DNA from: Watersipora subatra
Lineage: Eukaryota > Bryozoa > Gymnolaemata > Cheilostomatida > Watersiporidae
NCBI RefSeq assembly: GCF_963576615.1
Contig: NC_088708.1
Span: forward strand, 7,006,001 to 7,070,000
Direction: 5' to 3'
Length of the DNA stretch: 64,000 bases
Of this stretch, positions 48,308 to 60,521 are shown one piece after another (position 1 is the stretch's first letter; each line of letters begins with the position of its first letter). The translations under genes and the position numbers were made by a program. The notes under the pieces are model-generated. The model was not told where the DNA came from and made no database searches. It saw only the letters and a list, made by a program, of their open reading frames with translations.

Positions 48308-49529
48308 CAGTCATACTTCAACTTACGAGCTTAATGCGTTCCGAGACTGAGCTCGTATGTCAATTTACTCGCATGTTGGTGCAATTAATTTATATATAGA
48401 ACAATTAAATATATATTGATTGGTTTCCATACTCTAAAAAAAGGCAAATAAAACACTCAAAACAAGATGTTGTAACAGAAAGAACATGTTGGCTATTGTC
48501 CTTACGTACTACATGCTTTCAAAAAGCAACAAATAAAAAATAATGCAAGAAAATGTGATTAATTAAAATGTAAAATTAAATACATACAATAGCAGTTAAC
48601 ACTCGCATTTGCCAGGGAGGGAGATATAAGTTATCCTTCGTTACAACAGTTGACTTTGATAAATTTAGATTTTATCAAAGTGTTAAAAGACAAACTTAGA
48701 AGCAAACTTTCATTTTCAACTAAACGTAATTAAAATTTCTTCGGCGCTCATAGTTTGAAATTTCTCACTGGTTAGCGAGAAATCTTTCCTTTTTTTCGCT
48801 TTCACGACTAGCCGGCCGTTTTAAGATAAACCTATCTAAAGACGTTTGCCTTTGTCGCCCTTGCAACATGTTGCGATTAGGACGAACACAGGTGTCGTCA
48901 CAAATGGTTAACACACGATCACTAGCCAACTTGTCCGAATGTCTATTAAACAGTTTGGATAGATAGCGCCGGCCTTTTCACATTGCATCGTTTCAGTTAC
49001 GCTGTCACCGGCCAATTGTTTGTCCAATGCCATCAGCGGTCGTGAAGATCGCTGCACCGTTTAGAAACTATGGCTAGTCCTTTTGCGAACTAAATGCCCT
49101 GAATATAATCCTTCTGTTTGATAATTATGAATGTATTTCTGTCATATTGCCGAGCTATCTGAATCACGCATACACATTTCGCATATTTTTCAATACTTTT
49201 CCGTTTAATATCGACTGTTATCATTTGCTTTTTCTTTGTATTATCTTTCATTTTACTGGCAAACTTTCGGTCTACGCACAGTACTTTTAATTCACATAAT
49301 TCTGCACAGAAAATCGTGCACAAAAAACACGGTACAACAGTATAACCTGAGCAGTTGAAAAATACAGAGTGATGCTGTTCTAATAAAACACCTCCGACAT
49401 ACTTGGCAACTCACTCAAGTGCTCGTATCTCAAACATGGCTCGTATGTTAGTGCTAAAACTTGCTAGAAAGCTGGCTCGTATCTTAAGTTTCTCGTACGT
49501 TGGAGCACTCGTAAGTTGAAGTATTACTG
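48308..49529 (-). mobile_element. pogo/Tigger-type element, copy 1
   Basis: The ends CAGTCATACTTCAACTTACG and the inverse of CAGTAATACTTCAACTTACG are flanked by TA (48306-48307 and 49530-49531). It contains the N-terminal DNA-binding part of a pogo/Tigger transposase on the minus strand (see 48895-49323). The catalytic DDE region is missing, so it is nonautonomous. It lies immediately next to C1 within the satellite. Confidence 0.92.
48895..49323 (-). pseudogene. Tigger transposase, CENP-B-type DNA-binding remnant
   Basis: The minus-strand frame contains KKKQMITVDIKRKSIEKYAK and VIQIARQYDRNTFIIIKQKD, a CENP-B N-terminal helix-turn-helix of the Tigger class. After a frame change, DKQLAGDSVTETMQCEKAGA (near 49025-48965) gives the second CENP-B/Tc5-type binding domain. 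No DDE domain follows. It was a DNA-binding transposase; now a fragment with indels. Confidence 0.85.
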
Positions 49530-50548
49530 TATTACTAGATAGGATATAGTATTACTAGTTAGGATTAGTGCTGGGACGATATTACGATATTTCGGTATAT
49601 CGTCGATATCACTTTCTGATACCGACCGTACCGAGTGCTTTCTGCCCATATCGAAATATCGGATACCGTCGATATCGTTGATCTATCGGTTTTTTGACGT
49701 CATCGCATTGTTTACAAACGCGCTCGTCCACGAAAAAGCCGCCATCTTTGTAGAAAACTATCGTCATTCTCTGGATTAATAATATGTTAGCGAGTAATGT
49801 TTAATTTTGCTGATAACAAAATAACAAAAAGCCTCTATTTTCAGGCATATTATCAAATAAAATGGAACCTGTGAAAGTATCCTGAATGCAAGATAGTAGT
49901 GAACAATTCATGTTTAGTTTGAGATTATTGGTGTAAAAATTAAAATAAAATTTACATGAGATGATGACTTCAAATAAGTAATGCAGGATAACTTTTACAA
50001 AAATAAATTGATTGATACTATATACAAGAGTTCAGGTTTGAAGAATAGGTCTTCTATGAGTATTGATTGTGGCAAGATTAATTGTTATTAATAATTTGTT
50101 GACTATAATATGGCCTGTATCATCTGTGTAAGTATCGTTGATGTTTACATGAATAATAGTATTTTTGATGTTGTTTTGATACTACAATAAAAAATTTGCA
50201 AACAAAAGCATAACAAACATAATCAATTGCAGAAGCTTCGTGTTTTTAACGATAGAAGTTCTCCATAAAGATGGCGGACAACGATAGAAAGACGTCACGA
50301 AAAACGAAGGATATTCTACTGTACCTATTTGATACCCGATTCTTCAGTGAATTATACCGTAACCTGTCTTGACAAGCTGTTGTTTTTGCGTAGTTGTCTC
50401 CCCGTCGAGCGGCGAGCAACAACAGCTTGTCACAAGACGTACGGCACCTGATGCATCAGGTGCACTCATAGAGAGTTGTCCTCTTCCGTCTAGGTGGTTA
50501 AAGCATCAGACTTGTAAGGCCGGCGGCATACTTTCGGCACATTAGCAT

Positions 50549-51565
50549 TAGAGTTGCCCCGATTTTGGTATCGGAATCGGTATCGGTGCCGATATGGGTG
50601 TCAAGTATCTGAATCGGTATCGGCCGATCTTTTCTTAAACAATCTGAACCTTCCGATACTTTTTACAGATCAACCATTTAGCAGAAAACTGTATCTTAGC
50701 TTGCTATACTAATAAAAAAGCATCATCAACTGTAAGCTTCTCACTTTTACTTAATGAATTTCAGGCCTGCCACACAATTTATTTCATGTCTATAGCCTGA
50801 TCAACACAGCGAAGGAAACTTTTTAGCCAGAACGTAAACAAAAAGTGTGGTATTTCCCAATTACAGCGATAGGATTTATTGCAGGCAATCACGAACAAGA
50901 TAACAAAAATGGGAGGCAAGAACGCAGTGTAATATTTCTATTTACTAGCATTACGAAAGTAATTTAAACAGTCGACGCATAAAGTTATCTATCACTCTCT
51001 TGATCCTGACGATACAATGGATCGTTTGTATTGTACAAAAAACGTTAACCCCAGTGGCGTATCGGTATGTAGCCTGTCCTCCAACATCTGTGGCAAGTCA
51101 ATCCCCCTTCAGTACTCTTGGCTACATTGATAATGATGGAAGAAAGAGACGTCTTACTGAGATAATTGAATCACTAACGGTAATTAAAAGAAACATTGAT
51201 TTGCTCTAAACTTGTACTGGCACAGCAGTTCATCCAACAATAGAAGAGGGACTTCGTTATCACAGATAGAACTGCACTACTAACAGTAATTACCTTTATT
51301 TACAAATTACAAGAAACATGGACTGTTTTGTTACTGCATGCACGGTATGTCAGTATGTGAATATGTATATTTATTTTTTCCATAAATGCAAACAAATAAA
51401 TACAAGAATATTCATGTTTTCTTTGCATTATGTTTGTATTTGCATAATAAAATGAAGAAATATCTATGCAACACAAAAGATCTGAATCGGTATCTGAATC
51501 GGATTATTTTTCAATTAGGATCGGTATCTGAATCGGCTGGTGAATTTAGAATCGGGGCATCTCTA
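50549..51565. mobile_element. hAT-like nonautonomous element, copy C2, inside the left arm of B
   Basis: Same ends as C1 (TAGAGTTGCCCCGATT), with a perfect 8-bp duplication attagcat (50541-50548 and 51566-51573). Removing it restores the left arm of B, which then matches the right arm across the junction (..cacattagcatggcttg..). That is direct proof of the insertion point and of the order of events. Confidence 0.93.
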
Positions 51566-51787
51566 ATTAGCATGGCTTGACCTCTTAAAATGTTGTGGCA
51601 TTAGCGATCGTAGTTGTATGAGAGAGATATTGCGAGCCACAGATCCCAAAATCAAACGGGCTTACTTTGACAATGATTCGATATGCGAGTAAGGTTCTGG
51701 GTTACATAACATTTGTAATTACATGTGGCTTGCGCATTGGATGGAAATTATCGATGGTTAGTTAGGAAAGTCGTCAGCTGGCTCTAT

Positions 51788-52689
51788 TAGTGGTAGTGGT
51801 AGCAGGCCCGTATTTGCTAGGGTGGCTGAACCGCCCCCAACCTTTTAGTAATTTTCGGCGGCTGAGTACTGAGAATTGCAGTCTAAACTCATTCACTTGG
51901 AATTTCCAACTACATTTTACTAATTATTAGCGCTCGAGCTTCATAGTAAATAACTCCTATTATCTGCACTAGAATGTTTTAGCTAAATTGTGTGTACTTG
52001 CAATTTCACAACTTTGGGCGGCCAAACAAACAATTTAATGTATTCACAATGATAATTATATTTATAATACCATCACTTGCCAATTTATTGTTCATAAAAA
52101 TTATAAACAGGCTTGTTTTATGCAAATTAATGGCCAACCGCAAATTTATTACGGACAATGATTTTAATTAAACGTGCAAGAAGTATGAAGTACAACATAA
52201 AAATTGAACAGCTTTCTATAATAAAACTGAATACTAAAAGGGCATATTAAACTACATAGAAAATCTTCCATAGTATTGTTGCAATAACAAATTATTAACT
52301 TCGAATAAACAAGTCAAAGAAGCTAAGCTGTTACAGTACTAGTACTATAATAAGGTATGCCAAAGTAGTATTTTGTATGCAATGGCTGACTTACACATGT
52401 TTATAACATATATACATATTATACTAGTCAACAAGAATGAGTACAGTAAAAATACAGAAAGCATCAAATTTCAACAACACTGATGTCAACAACTGATGAA
52501 TATTCTGAGCTAATGTTCACATGGCCATGCTTTTGCTACCAAACTACACTGACTGTGAGGTGGAGGTATGTTTTTGACATAAAATATGAAGTCTAACATT
52601 CACAAACTTCCTCACTAGTTTCTGCAATATAGGATGACAAGTGAGCAGTTGACGTGGCATATCAATATTCAATATAAATGGCATATCAA
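51788..52689. other. Interior of element B, no exon recognised
   Basis: Lies between the left arm and the recognisable transposase exons. The downstream transposase exons should fall here if they survive, but I could not find convincing motifs. Confidence 0.3.
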
Positions 52690-53530
52690 TATCAATCTTC
52701 CAAATCGCTTGGATGCTTGACCCCGTGTCTGAAGTAACAGCAACAACTTTCAGACCAATACCGCTTGCATGTGTTATGACATCAATAATAAGAGAAACTA
52801 GACTGTCCCGGAAATAGATTCACCAGTGAGATGGAATGCGATAATTTGTTTCCATATTTCAGTAATTCCTGCAAAGATACAGCCAACACTTGGATTCAAA
52901 GTACATGTAATATTAGTGGTAAAACTGCAGACACAAAAAAGAAAGTAATAAATGCAATAAACAAGAAACTAACCTCACCAACCTCCAAATATAACCACTA
53001 AACTATGACTAGCAAGGCCACTATGGCCAGGTAATGTCACTCCTCCTATTACGGAGCTGTTGCTAGCATCATACTCAAGGGCTTCAGTAATCTCCATCTC
53101 ATCCAACACAAGGCAACACTGTCGACCCCTCTCATCCATACTCGCAGCCTAAATAAAAGAAGCTTGTAAATGCAATATGCAAAATACTATATGCTATTTT
53201 TATTAACTTCAATAATAACACAAATGCAAAGCAATACAACAGATAAGAAAACTTTGGTAATATACCAATAAAAAAACATGACAAAAAACAATAGTGGTAC
53301 TATACAAACAACTAAACTTATGAATAGCATTTATGATAATTATAAAATGTATTCTAACAACTAACAGCAATAATTACAATGACAATAAGAATACCAACAT
53401 GGTTTAAAAACCGATATACGTATAACAAGATAGTTTTATATTATATTTTGGCTAACCTCACAAAGTGTAGAAGAAACGGTTTGCCGCAGAAGTTTTGGAT
53501 TCCTTTTGCTACTTCCATAATCCAACCTGT
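52690..53530 (-). pseudogene. P-element/THAP9-like transposase fragment
   Basis: Three minus-strand exon-like pieces join in phase. The first (about 53530-53463) reads LDYGSSKRNPKLLRQTVSST. The second (53148-52983) reads RGRQCCLVLDEMEITEALEY, with the LxxDEMxI block of P-type transposases. The third (52868 to about 52690) reads GITEIWKQIIAFHLTGESIS, then after a one-base frame change GLKVVAVTSDTGSSIQAIWK, matching the WKQ..aY..tG and VVA.T.D.G..N blocks of P/THAP9 (an Asn there is Ile here). The THAP zinc finger and the C-terminal part are not seen. P-type enzymes are GTP-dependent DNA transposases. The copy is inactive. Confidence 0.75.
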
Positions 53531-54739
53531 AATTTTCACATCGACACTGTTTAAATAAAATAATAAAAAATTACTCTGTTCACATAGGCCAGCCATGGCT
53601 GTGAATAATAGTCTACAACCATCTTTAGCTTTCCTACTAATCAGTTAAACATTAAATTAATAGTAATATCTAAATCTATACAAACACTAAAAACAACGTG
53701 AATCTTACCTGCCCACTATAACAATCCATGCATTCCTTCTTTTAGGATCTTTTGAGAACTGAAAACCTGTAAGCCTAACTCTGATCTGCCTTGAGTATCT
53801 CACAGCCCAACAATTAACCATTATGACGAAGATGCTGCTTAAAACACAATTAGATTTCAAATCATAAAAAATTAAGGGGAAAAGTGTTGACGCAAAGATC
53901 GAAATAACTCCATGTTGTCAGATAAACGGAATTTTGCGTTTAACCTGGTGTAAATCTAACTAACCACATATAGGTTCTTCATGTTATACATGAAAAAATC
54001 AGAAAATTCTGACGATCTTTGTGGTATATAAAAAGGCTAAAAAAATGGTGATTCGACTGTGTATAAGTCGTGTTTCTGATTCGGCACCTTAATTTTCAAC
54101 AGAACTTCATACATGTATAGCAAAGCAAGTTTGTTTGGAACTCTCGAAAATGACGTAACTCTCCCTATACGACACTGGTAGAGCCAGCTGACGACATGCC
54201 TAACTAACCATCGGGAATTTCCATCCAACGCGCAAGCCACATGTAATTACAAATGTTATGTAACCCAGAACCTTACTCGCATATCGAATCATTGTCAAAG
54301 TAAGCCCGTTTGATTTTGGGATCTGTGGCTCGCAATATCTCTCTCATACAACTACGATCGCTAATGCCACAACATTTTAAGAGGTCAAGCCATGCTAATG
54401 TGCCGAAAGTATGCCGCCGGCCTTACAAGTCTGATGCTTTAACCACATAGACGGAAGAGGACAACTCTCTATGAGTGCACCTGATGCATCAGGTGCAGTA
54501 CGTCTTGTGACAAGCTGTTGTTGCTCGCCGCTCGACGGGGAGACAACTACGCAAAAACAACAGCTTGTCAAGACAGGCTAATTATACCGGTATATAAATT
54601 CATTAGGGAGTTGTTCTTTCATGGTAGCTTTTTCTGGCAGGTAAGACAACTCCTAATAACATAACCGATATTTCGATATATTTGTTGACTACGTTATCAT
54701 ATCGTACCGAAACTAATTTTTGATATCGTCCCAGCACTA

Positions 54740-54830
54740 GTTAGGATATAGTATTACTAGATAAGATATAATGGTACTAGATGAGATATAGTGCTACGAG
54801 ATGAGGTATGCAACTACTAGATTAGATTAA
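54740..54830. repeat. Right remnant of the 20-bp satellite
   Basis: A few degenerate units (gttaggatatagtattactag ..) that continue the array beyond MITE A and fade near 54850. Confidence 0.9.
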
Positions 54831-55805
54831 GAACCACTAGAGACAATCCAAGGTTGCTAGAAGAAATGATTGCAAGAAACTACAATAATCATAAAAGATC
54901 TTATTTATATTAAGTAGATCATTTATTACCGATGAACAACTCGTGAACATTAAAAATGACAGCAAACAATAAAAACTAGTGCACTTTTAAAAATTTTGTA
55001 TCTAACAATTAGAGTATAATATTGAATGGTACTATTGAGTCAGGGCTGTACATTCATAAATAAGATAATAAAAATGACAATAAAATTGCACTCCAAAGTG
55101 AGCAGAAAATGAAGGTATCGAATTCAAAATCATTGATAAAAGCTCAAGGTATGTGACGAAAAATTGTGCTATACATGTTAAGAAAACTTTCAAGTAGAAC
55201 AATTTTTATAGCATGAAAACTGCCGCAAGTCGAAAGCCTTTTTATAGATGCTACTTTTATATTACAATCTATCTTTGCAAAAAGCTCATAAAAACCGCTT
55301 TAAAAATATTCAATGAAAAAAATAAATAAAGTACTACGCTATACAATTAGCATCCTTACAGTTGCTACAAATATCGATCAGCAGATGAGGTAAATGCGTG
55401 GAGGTTGCCCATTTGAGTGAGACAGCTCTGAATGTGATTTACGTGCACTTCTACATTGTTCCTGAAGCAACTAAAATGGTGATTCACATGAATGAGATCA
55501 ATACCAGACAGACACAGTTGAGTATAACACATGCCTTGAAAACTAGTATTTCCAACACAAACACTACGCTCTTCTTAAACAGCTATTGACCCTAACAATG
55601 AGCTCTTCATCTTGTAATGATTCATTCTTTGCATACAGCTTGACAATGTAGGAGACATGCAGAATGAACAAACTTGAAGCTCTAGTTCACCCACCGACTG
55701 TTGTTGGCCTTCAACAGTTATCTCAATCAGGAAACAGTTTAAAGCACACACGTGTTAAAACATGATTCAGAAAAGTCTACTACGAGAAAGGTTACGCATT
55801 TAAAC
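54831..55805. other. No feature recognised
   Basis: AT-rich spacer. I see no exon, element end or RNA gene. Confidence 0.35.
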
Positions 55806-56662
55806 GATATCATGTTCTTGTGAACTCATGTTCTTATCAACTCATGTTCTTGTAAACTCATGTTCTGGTAAACTCATGTTCTGGTAAACTCATGTTCTTG
55901 TAAATTCATTTTTCTTGTAAACTCATGTTCCTGTAAATTCATGTTCTTGTAAATTTATGTTCTTGTAAACTCATGTTCTTGCAAACTCATGTTCTTGTAA
56001 ACTCATATTCCTGTAAATTCATGTTCTTGTAAATTCATGTTCTTGTAAATTCATGTTCTTGTAAACTCATGTTCTTGCAAACTCATGTTCTTGCAAACTC
56101 ATGTTCTTGTAAACTCATGTTCCTGTAAATTCATGTTCTTGTAAATTCATGTCCTTGCAAACTCATACTCTTGTAAACTCATGTTCTTAAAAACTCATTT
56201 TCTTGTAAATTCATGTTCTTGTAAACTCATGTTCTTGTAAACTCATGCTCTTAAAAACTTATGTTCTTGCAAACTCATGTTCATATAAACTCATTTTCAT
56301 ATAAACTCATGTTCATATAAACTCATGTTCATATAAACTCATGCTCAATATATAAACTCATGTTCATATAAACTCATGTTCATATAAACTCATGTTCTTG
56401 TAAACTCATGTTCATATAAAGTTATGTTCATATAAACTCATGTTTATATAAACTCATGTTCATATAAACTCACATTCATATAAACTCATGTTTATATAAA
56501 CTCATGTTCATATAAATTCATGTTCTTGTAAATTCATGTTCTTGTAAACTCGCGCTCTTAAAAACTCATGTTCATATAAACACATGTTCATATAAACTCA
56601 TGTTCTTGCAAACTCACGTTCATATAAACTCATGTTCATATAAACACATGTTCTTGTAAACT
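55806..56662. repeat. 16-bp minisatellite with two subtypes
   Basis: About 53 units of actcatgttcttgtaa. In the first 470 bp the second half of the unit is mostly cttgtaa (also cctgtaa, cttgcaa). From about 56280 it is mostly catataa. The mostly block-wise change shows local spread of variants. Noncoding. Confidence 0.95.
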
Positions 56663-56851
56663 TAAACTATCATGTCACCTAAGGTTCTTAGCTCATGTCT
56701 CTGGCACAGATTCAAACACCCTAACCACGAAGTTACTGAAAATGCTAACTTTAAGTAAACCAAAGTTTGTATGATGCATTTTCAAACGAAGCTTATTCTT
56801 CTTCCCGAATCTTATTGGAGCCCAAGCTATTCGTTTCCTGTCATTTCAATA

Positions 56852-58075
56852 CAGTAATACTTCAACTTACGAGTGCTCCAACATACGAGAAACTTGAGAT
56901 ACGAGCCATCTTTCAAGCAAGTTTTAGCACTAACATACGAGCCATGTTTGAGATACGAGCACTTGAGTCAGTTGCCAAGTATGCCGGAGGTGTTTTATGA
57001 GAACAGCATCACTCTGTATTTTTCAACTGCTCAGGTTATACTGTTGTACCGTGTTTTTTTGTGCACGATTTTCTGTGCAAAATTATGTGAATTAAACGTA
57101 CTATGCGTAGACCGAAAGTTTGCCAGTAAAATGAAAGATAATACAAAGAAAACGCAAATGATAACAATTGATATTAAACGGAAAAATATGCGAAATGTGT
57201 ATGCGTGATTGAGCTAGCTCGGCAATATGACAGAAATACATTCATAATTATCAAACAGAAGGATTATATTCAGGACATTTAGTTCGCAAAAGGACTAACC
57301 ATAGTTTTTAAACGGTGCAGCGATCTTCACGACCGCTGATGGCATTGGACAAACAATTGGCCGGTGACAGCGTAACTGAAACGATGTTATGTGAAAAGGC
57401 CGGCGCTATCTATCCAAACTGTTTAATAGACATTCGGACAAGCTGGCTAGTGGTCGTGCATTAACCATTTGTGACGACACTTGTGTTCGTCCTAATCGCA
57501 ACATGTTGCAAGGGCGACAAATGCAAACGTCCTTAGATAGGTTTATCTTGAAACGGCCGGCTGGTCGTAAAGCGAAAAAAAAGAAAAAATTTCTCGCTAA
57601 CCAGCGAGAAACTTCAAACTATGAACGCCGAAGAAATTTTAATTACGTTTAGTTGAAAATGAAAGTTTGCTTTTAGGTTTGCTTCTAAGTTTGTCTTTTA
57701 ACACTTTGATAAAATCCAAATTTATCAAAGTCAACTGTTGTAACGAAGGATAACTTATATCTCCCTCCCTGGCAAACGCGAGTGTTAACTGCTATTGTAT
57801 GTATTTAATTTTACATTTTAATTAATCACATTTCCTTGCATCATTTTTTATTTGTTGCTTTTTGAAAGCATGTAGTACGTAAGGAGAATAACCAACATGT
57901 TCTTTCTGTTACAATATCTTGTTTTGAGTGTTTTATTTGCTTATTTTAGAGTATGGAAACCAATCAATATATATTTAATTGTTCTATATATAAATAAATT
58001 GCACCAACATGCGAGTAAATTTACATACGAGCTCAGTCTCGGAACGCATTAAGCTCGTAAGTTGAAGTATGACTG
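56852..58075 (+). mobile_element. pogo/Tigger-type element, copy 2
   Basis: The ends CAGTAATACTTCAACTTACG and the inverse of CAGTCATACTTCAACTTACG have TA at 56850-56851 and 58076-58077. It is the inverse of 48308-49529 along its whole length. The plus strand keeps KMKDNTKKTQMITIDIKRKN and, in another frame near 57350-57440, KQLAGDSVTETMLCEKAGAI of the Tigger DNA-binding domains, broken by stops. Nonautonomous. Confidence 0.92.
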
Positions 58076-58077
58076 TA

Positions 58078-59112
58078 TTTAATTTTTGCGATTCATCAAA
58101 CATGTAGAATCTACATTACCGCTTAATGTGTTGGAATAATTAAAAGAATGTTTTATGGAGTGACTTTTGCATATCCAATGAGCACACATCGTAGCAAAAT
58201 AATGATATAGTTTGTTCTCAAATCAAACCACAAAATGAACACAATTCACAATATCAATGTTTATAATGAGCCAACAGTAAGCCCTACTTGCAGTGACAGA
58301 AATCCATGTTTGCCAGACTAAAACCATCATGATATATGACTACCACTTGGAAAAACTATTTCCGATTTACATGGTTTGCATCACATCAAGCTACTACAAT
58401 CATGCAACTGTTGAGGAAATACTGGATAAATTCTATATGTGTAATCCAACATAATTAAAAAACTATCAAAAACACAGTTCGGATATTGTACCATTGAGAA
58501 AAAAAAATTAATTTACTCATGAATATTTTAATGCATCTCAAGGGATATGTGAGCAACTGTGATGGCTAGTTATTGATAAATAATATCAGCTGACAGAAAA
58601 TCCGAAAACAGTAAAAATTTATTACTATTGCTGTAGCTACTAGCATTTCAGTTTTACCGACTGCAAAGAAAATGAATGATAGGTTAGATTTTTTCCTTCT
58701 TGCAAAGGTATGGTTTATATTGGTATGAGTATTTACTTGGTATGGGTTTATAATGCACATTGCATCATATGCAGTTTCAGTTTACCTGAGACGTTCATAA
58801 AATCTGCCATGGATTTCATTACTACCGCGAACAATTTCTTTCAAATATTAGATTTTTTACAGAAAAAGTGTATCGCAATATAGGTTTAAATAGCCACCAA
58901 GTTGTAAGTGATTAATACTTCTGAATTGAATCGCAAATGTTGTAATCATGCCAATCCTTGGTAAATGTTGTAATCATGCCAATCCTTGGTAAATCATTTG
59001 GATAGCGTGAGCCCTACTCGATAGTAGGGTTCAACACATTTCCTTCGATGACAAGACCTTGGGTACACTTATGCAATCCAAACGCGCCAATACTCAATCA
59101 CTACTGCAATTA
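58078..59112. other. No gene recognised; one 28-bp duplication
   Basis: A tandem pair of the unit containing tgttgtaatcatgccaatcc lies at 58936-58994. The last LIN9 exon of the right-hand copy could lie in this stretch on the minus strand, but I could not identify it. Confidence 0.4.
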
Positions 59113-60443
59113 CTGTAAAACCAGTATTTGAATGCGACCTTTATTAGAGCATCACTATTTGCCATTATTAATCTTTACCGAACCCTTAATAGCAATTGAT
59201 CGGTAAAAATGAACCGTCCACTAAACCGTACTAATAATAATTCGACTACATCAATAAAAATTCATTCGTTCACAGTTTCTGTTCATATCAAATTCCGTTT
59301 TTCAACTCCAAGTCTTCAAGTTTTTTCGTCAGAAACTTTGAATGCAACACCACAGAAATAATAGTACTCCATCAGTAGTTCATTTTTAAACGCGATCTTA
59401 ATACTTCGATGTACGTGAAAAAACTTTTCGCATTCACAATGGAATCTGTGCTACTACATATTTTGAGGCCATTATGATTACACGCAGGTTCTCTTTATTT
59501 GCGTAGAAATGTCTATTAAAATAGGCAACGTGTAAAAGTTTTGCTCTGCTAAAAAATTGTTTGGATGCTCATATCCACTAGCTCAGCTGTTCAGTAGGTG
59601 GGTTGAGGTTAGAAGACACCGTGGAAAGTATTGAACCAGAAGAATATGAAATGGTTCCAAACAGAACAAAAATCAGAATGCAACTGGTAGAGCAAATGAT
59701 GCAATATTTTTGTTTTAAAAATGTTAATATTTGTTTTTAAAACGTTAATTTTTGTTGCTGCATGTATTATAATTGTGGTTTGTTTATGCCACTTGTTCTT
59801 AAATATATATTTGTAGCATTTGATAGATTATTACAAAACTTATAAATTTGTAGTTTTATAGCATATTATTTGATAGCATGATTGCGGTAACGTGAACTCA
59901 GCTTACAACGGATCGACGCTTGTAACTCCTGTTCTACCAAACATAAAAAACAGTTTTGGCTGCAAACTGTAGCAAACATACCGATGAGTGCAATGAGCTT
60001 TTATGCAACACTGTTGAATATAATTATAAAATGAAATATGCCTTCAAATTTAAAATGAATAAAAAACTTGAAAAGCTCCGAAAAATTGCCGCTCAGACTA
60101 TAAGATCATCGCAGGTTAATTGCAAGCAATAGATACCAAGTGGTAGAAACATGTATAAGCTTTCTCGTGCATATTTATTTAGAGATCTAAAACAAGTTGG
60201 AGGTAAGTTAGCAAATTTCTTGTATCCAAAAGGGTTGATGTCGCATGGCCCGAAGGAAAGTGCAAAATATAGGCAACATTCGAATTGCCTGTGAAAGTGT
60301 TAAATTTGTCTTCTCAACATTCCGATGAGATATTTGACAAATACAACGTCACCCCTTATGTGAACGTCACCTCTCATAAGCGCCCGCCCAAAGGGAAGGG
60401 TTGAAAAATAGAAGGCCATGGCGCTCAAATAAAGGTTTTATGG
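59113..60443 (+). mobile_element. Family E element, copy E4 (complete, short)
   Basis: It starts CTGTAAAACCAGTATTTGAA and ends at the inverse of CCATAAAACCTTTATTTGAG, with TA on both sides (59111-59112 and 60444-60445). It has the family ORF piece (ESIEPEEYEMVPNR, about 59620) broken by changes. It shows what E3 looks like without F1. It lies downstream of the visible LIN9 C-terminal exons. Confidence 0.82.
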
Positions 60444-60521
60444 TAATTGCAAACCAGGCATGATCATGGCGGTGAGGTGAGATAAAACTATCAAACTACT
60501 GAACTAAATTTATAAACAGAC

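Larger units (their letters stand above)
50360..54580 (-). mobile_element. Element B with about 400-bp inverted repeats and P-like transposase remnant
   Basis: The left arm starts taacctgtcttgacaagctg (50360-51787, including the nested C2). The right arm 54175-54580 is its inverse, nearly identical over about 400 bp. Directly outside, attataccg is repeated (50351-50359 and 54581-54589), an 8-9 bp duplication. The interior carries minus-strand exons like a P-element/THAP9 transposase. Removing C2 and one duplication copy leaves about 3.2 kb. The arms begin with their own small hairpin (gacaagctgttgtt..aacaacagcttgtc). Confidence 0.85.
49566..54739. mobile_element. hAT-like MITE A, split by element B
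   Basis: The ends TAGTGCTGGGACGATAT and its exact 17-bp inverse are flanked by perfect 8-bp repeats gttaggat (49558-49565 and 54740-54747) inside the satellite. Without the nested element B the MITE would be about 945 bp. Its outer parts carry inverted words of gatatcg/cgatatttcg. No coding sequence of its own is seen. Confidence 0.88.

Noticed and set aside
51000..51209. 69-codon frame in C2 (..RRLTEIIESLTVIKRNIDLL) as a gene
   Set aside because: It is inside a nonautonomous element, and the same place in C1 is frameshifted. Too short to assign.
54037..54240. 67-codon frame as a possible THAP domain of the P-like element
   Set aside because: It lies in the right arm of element B and has no C2CH pattern.
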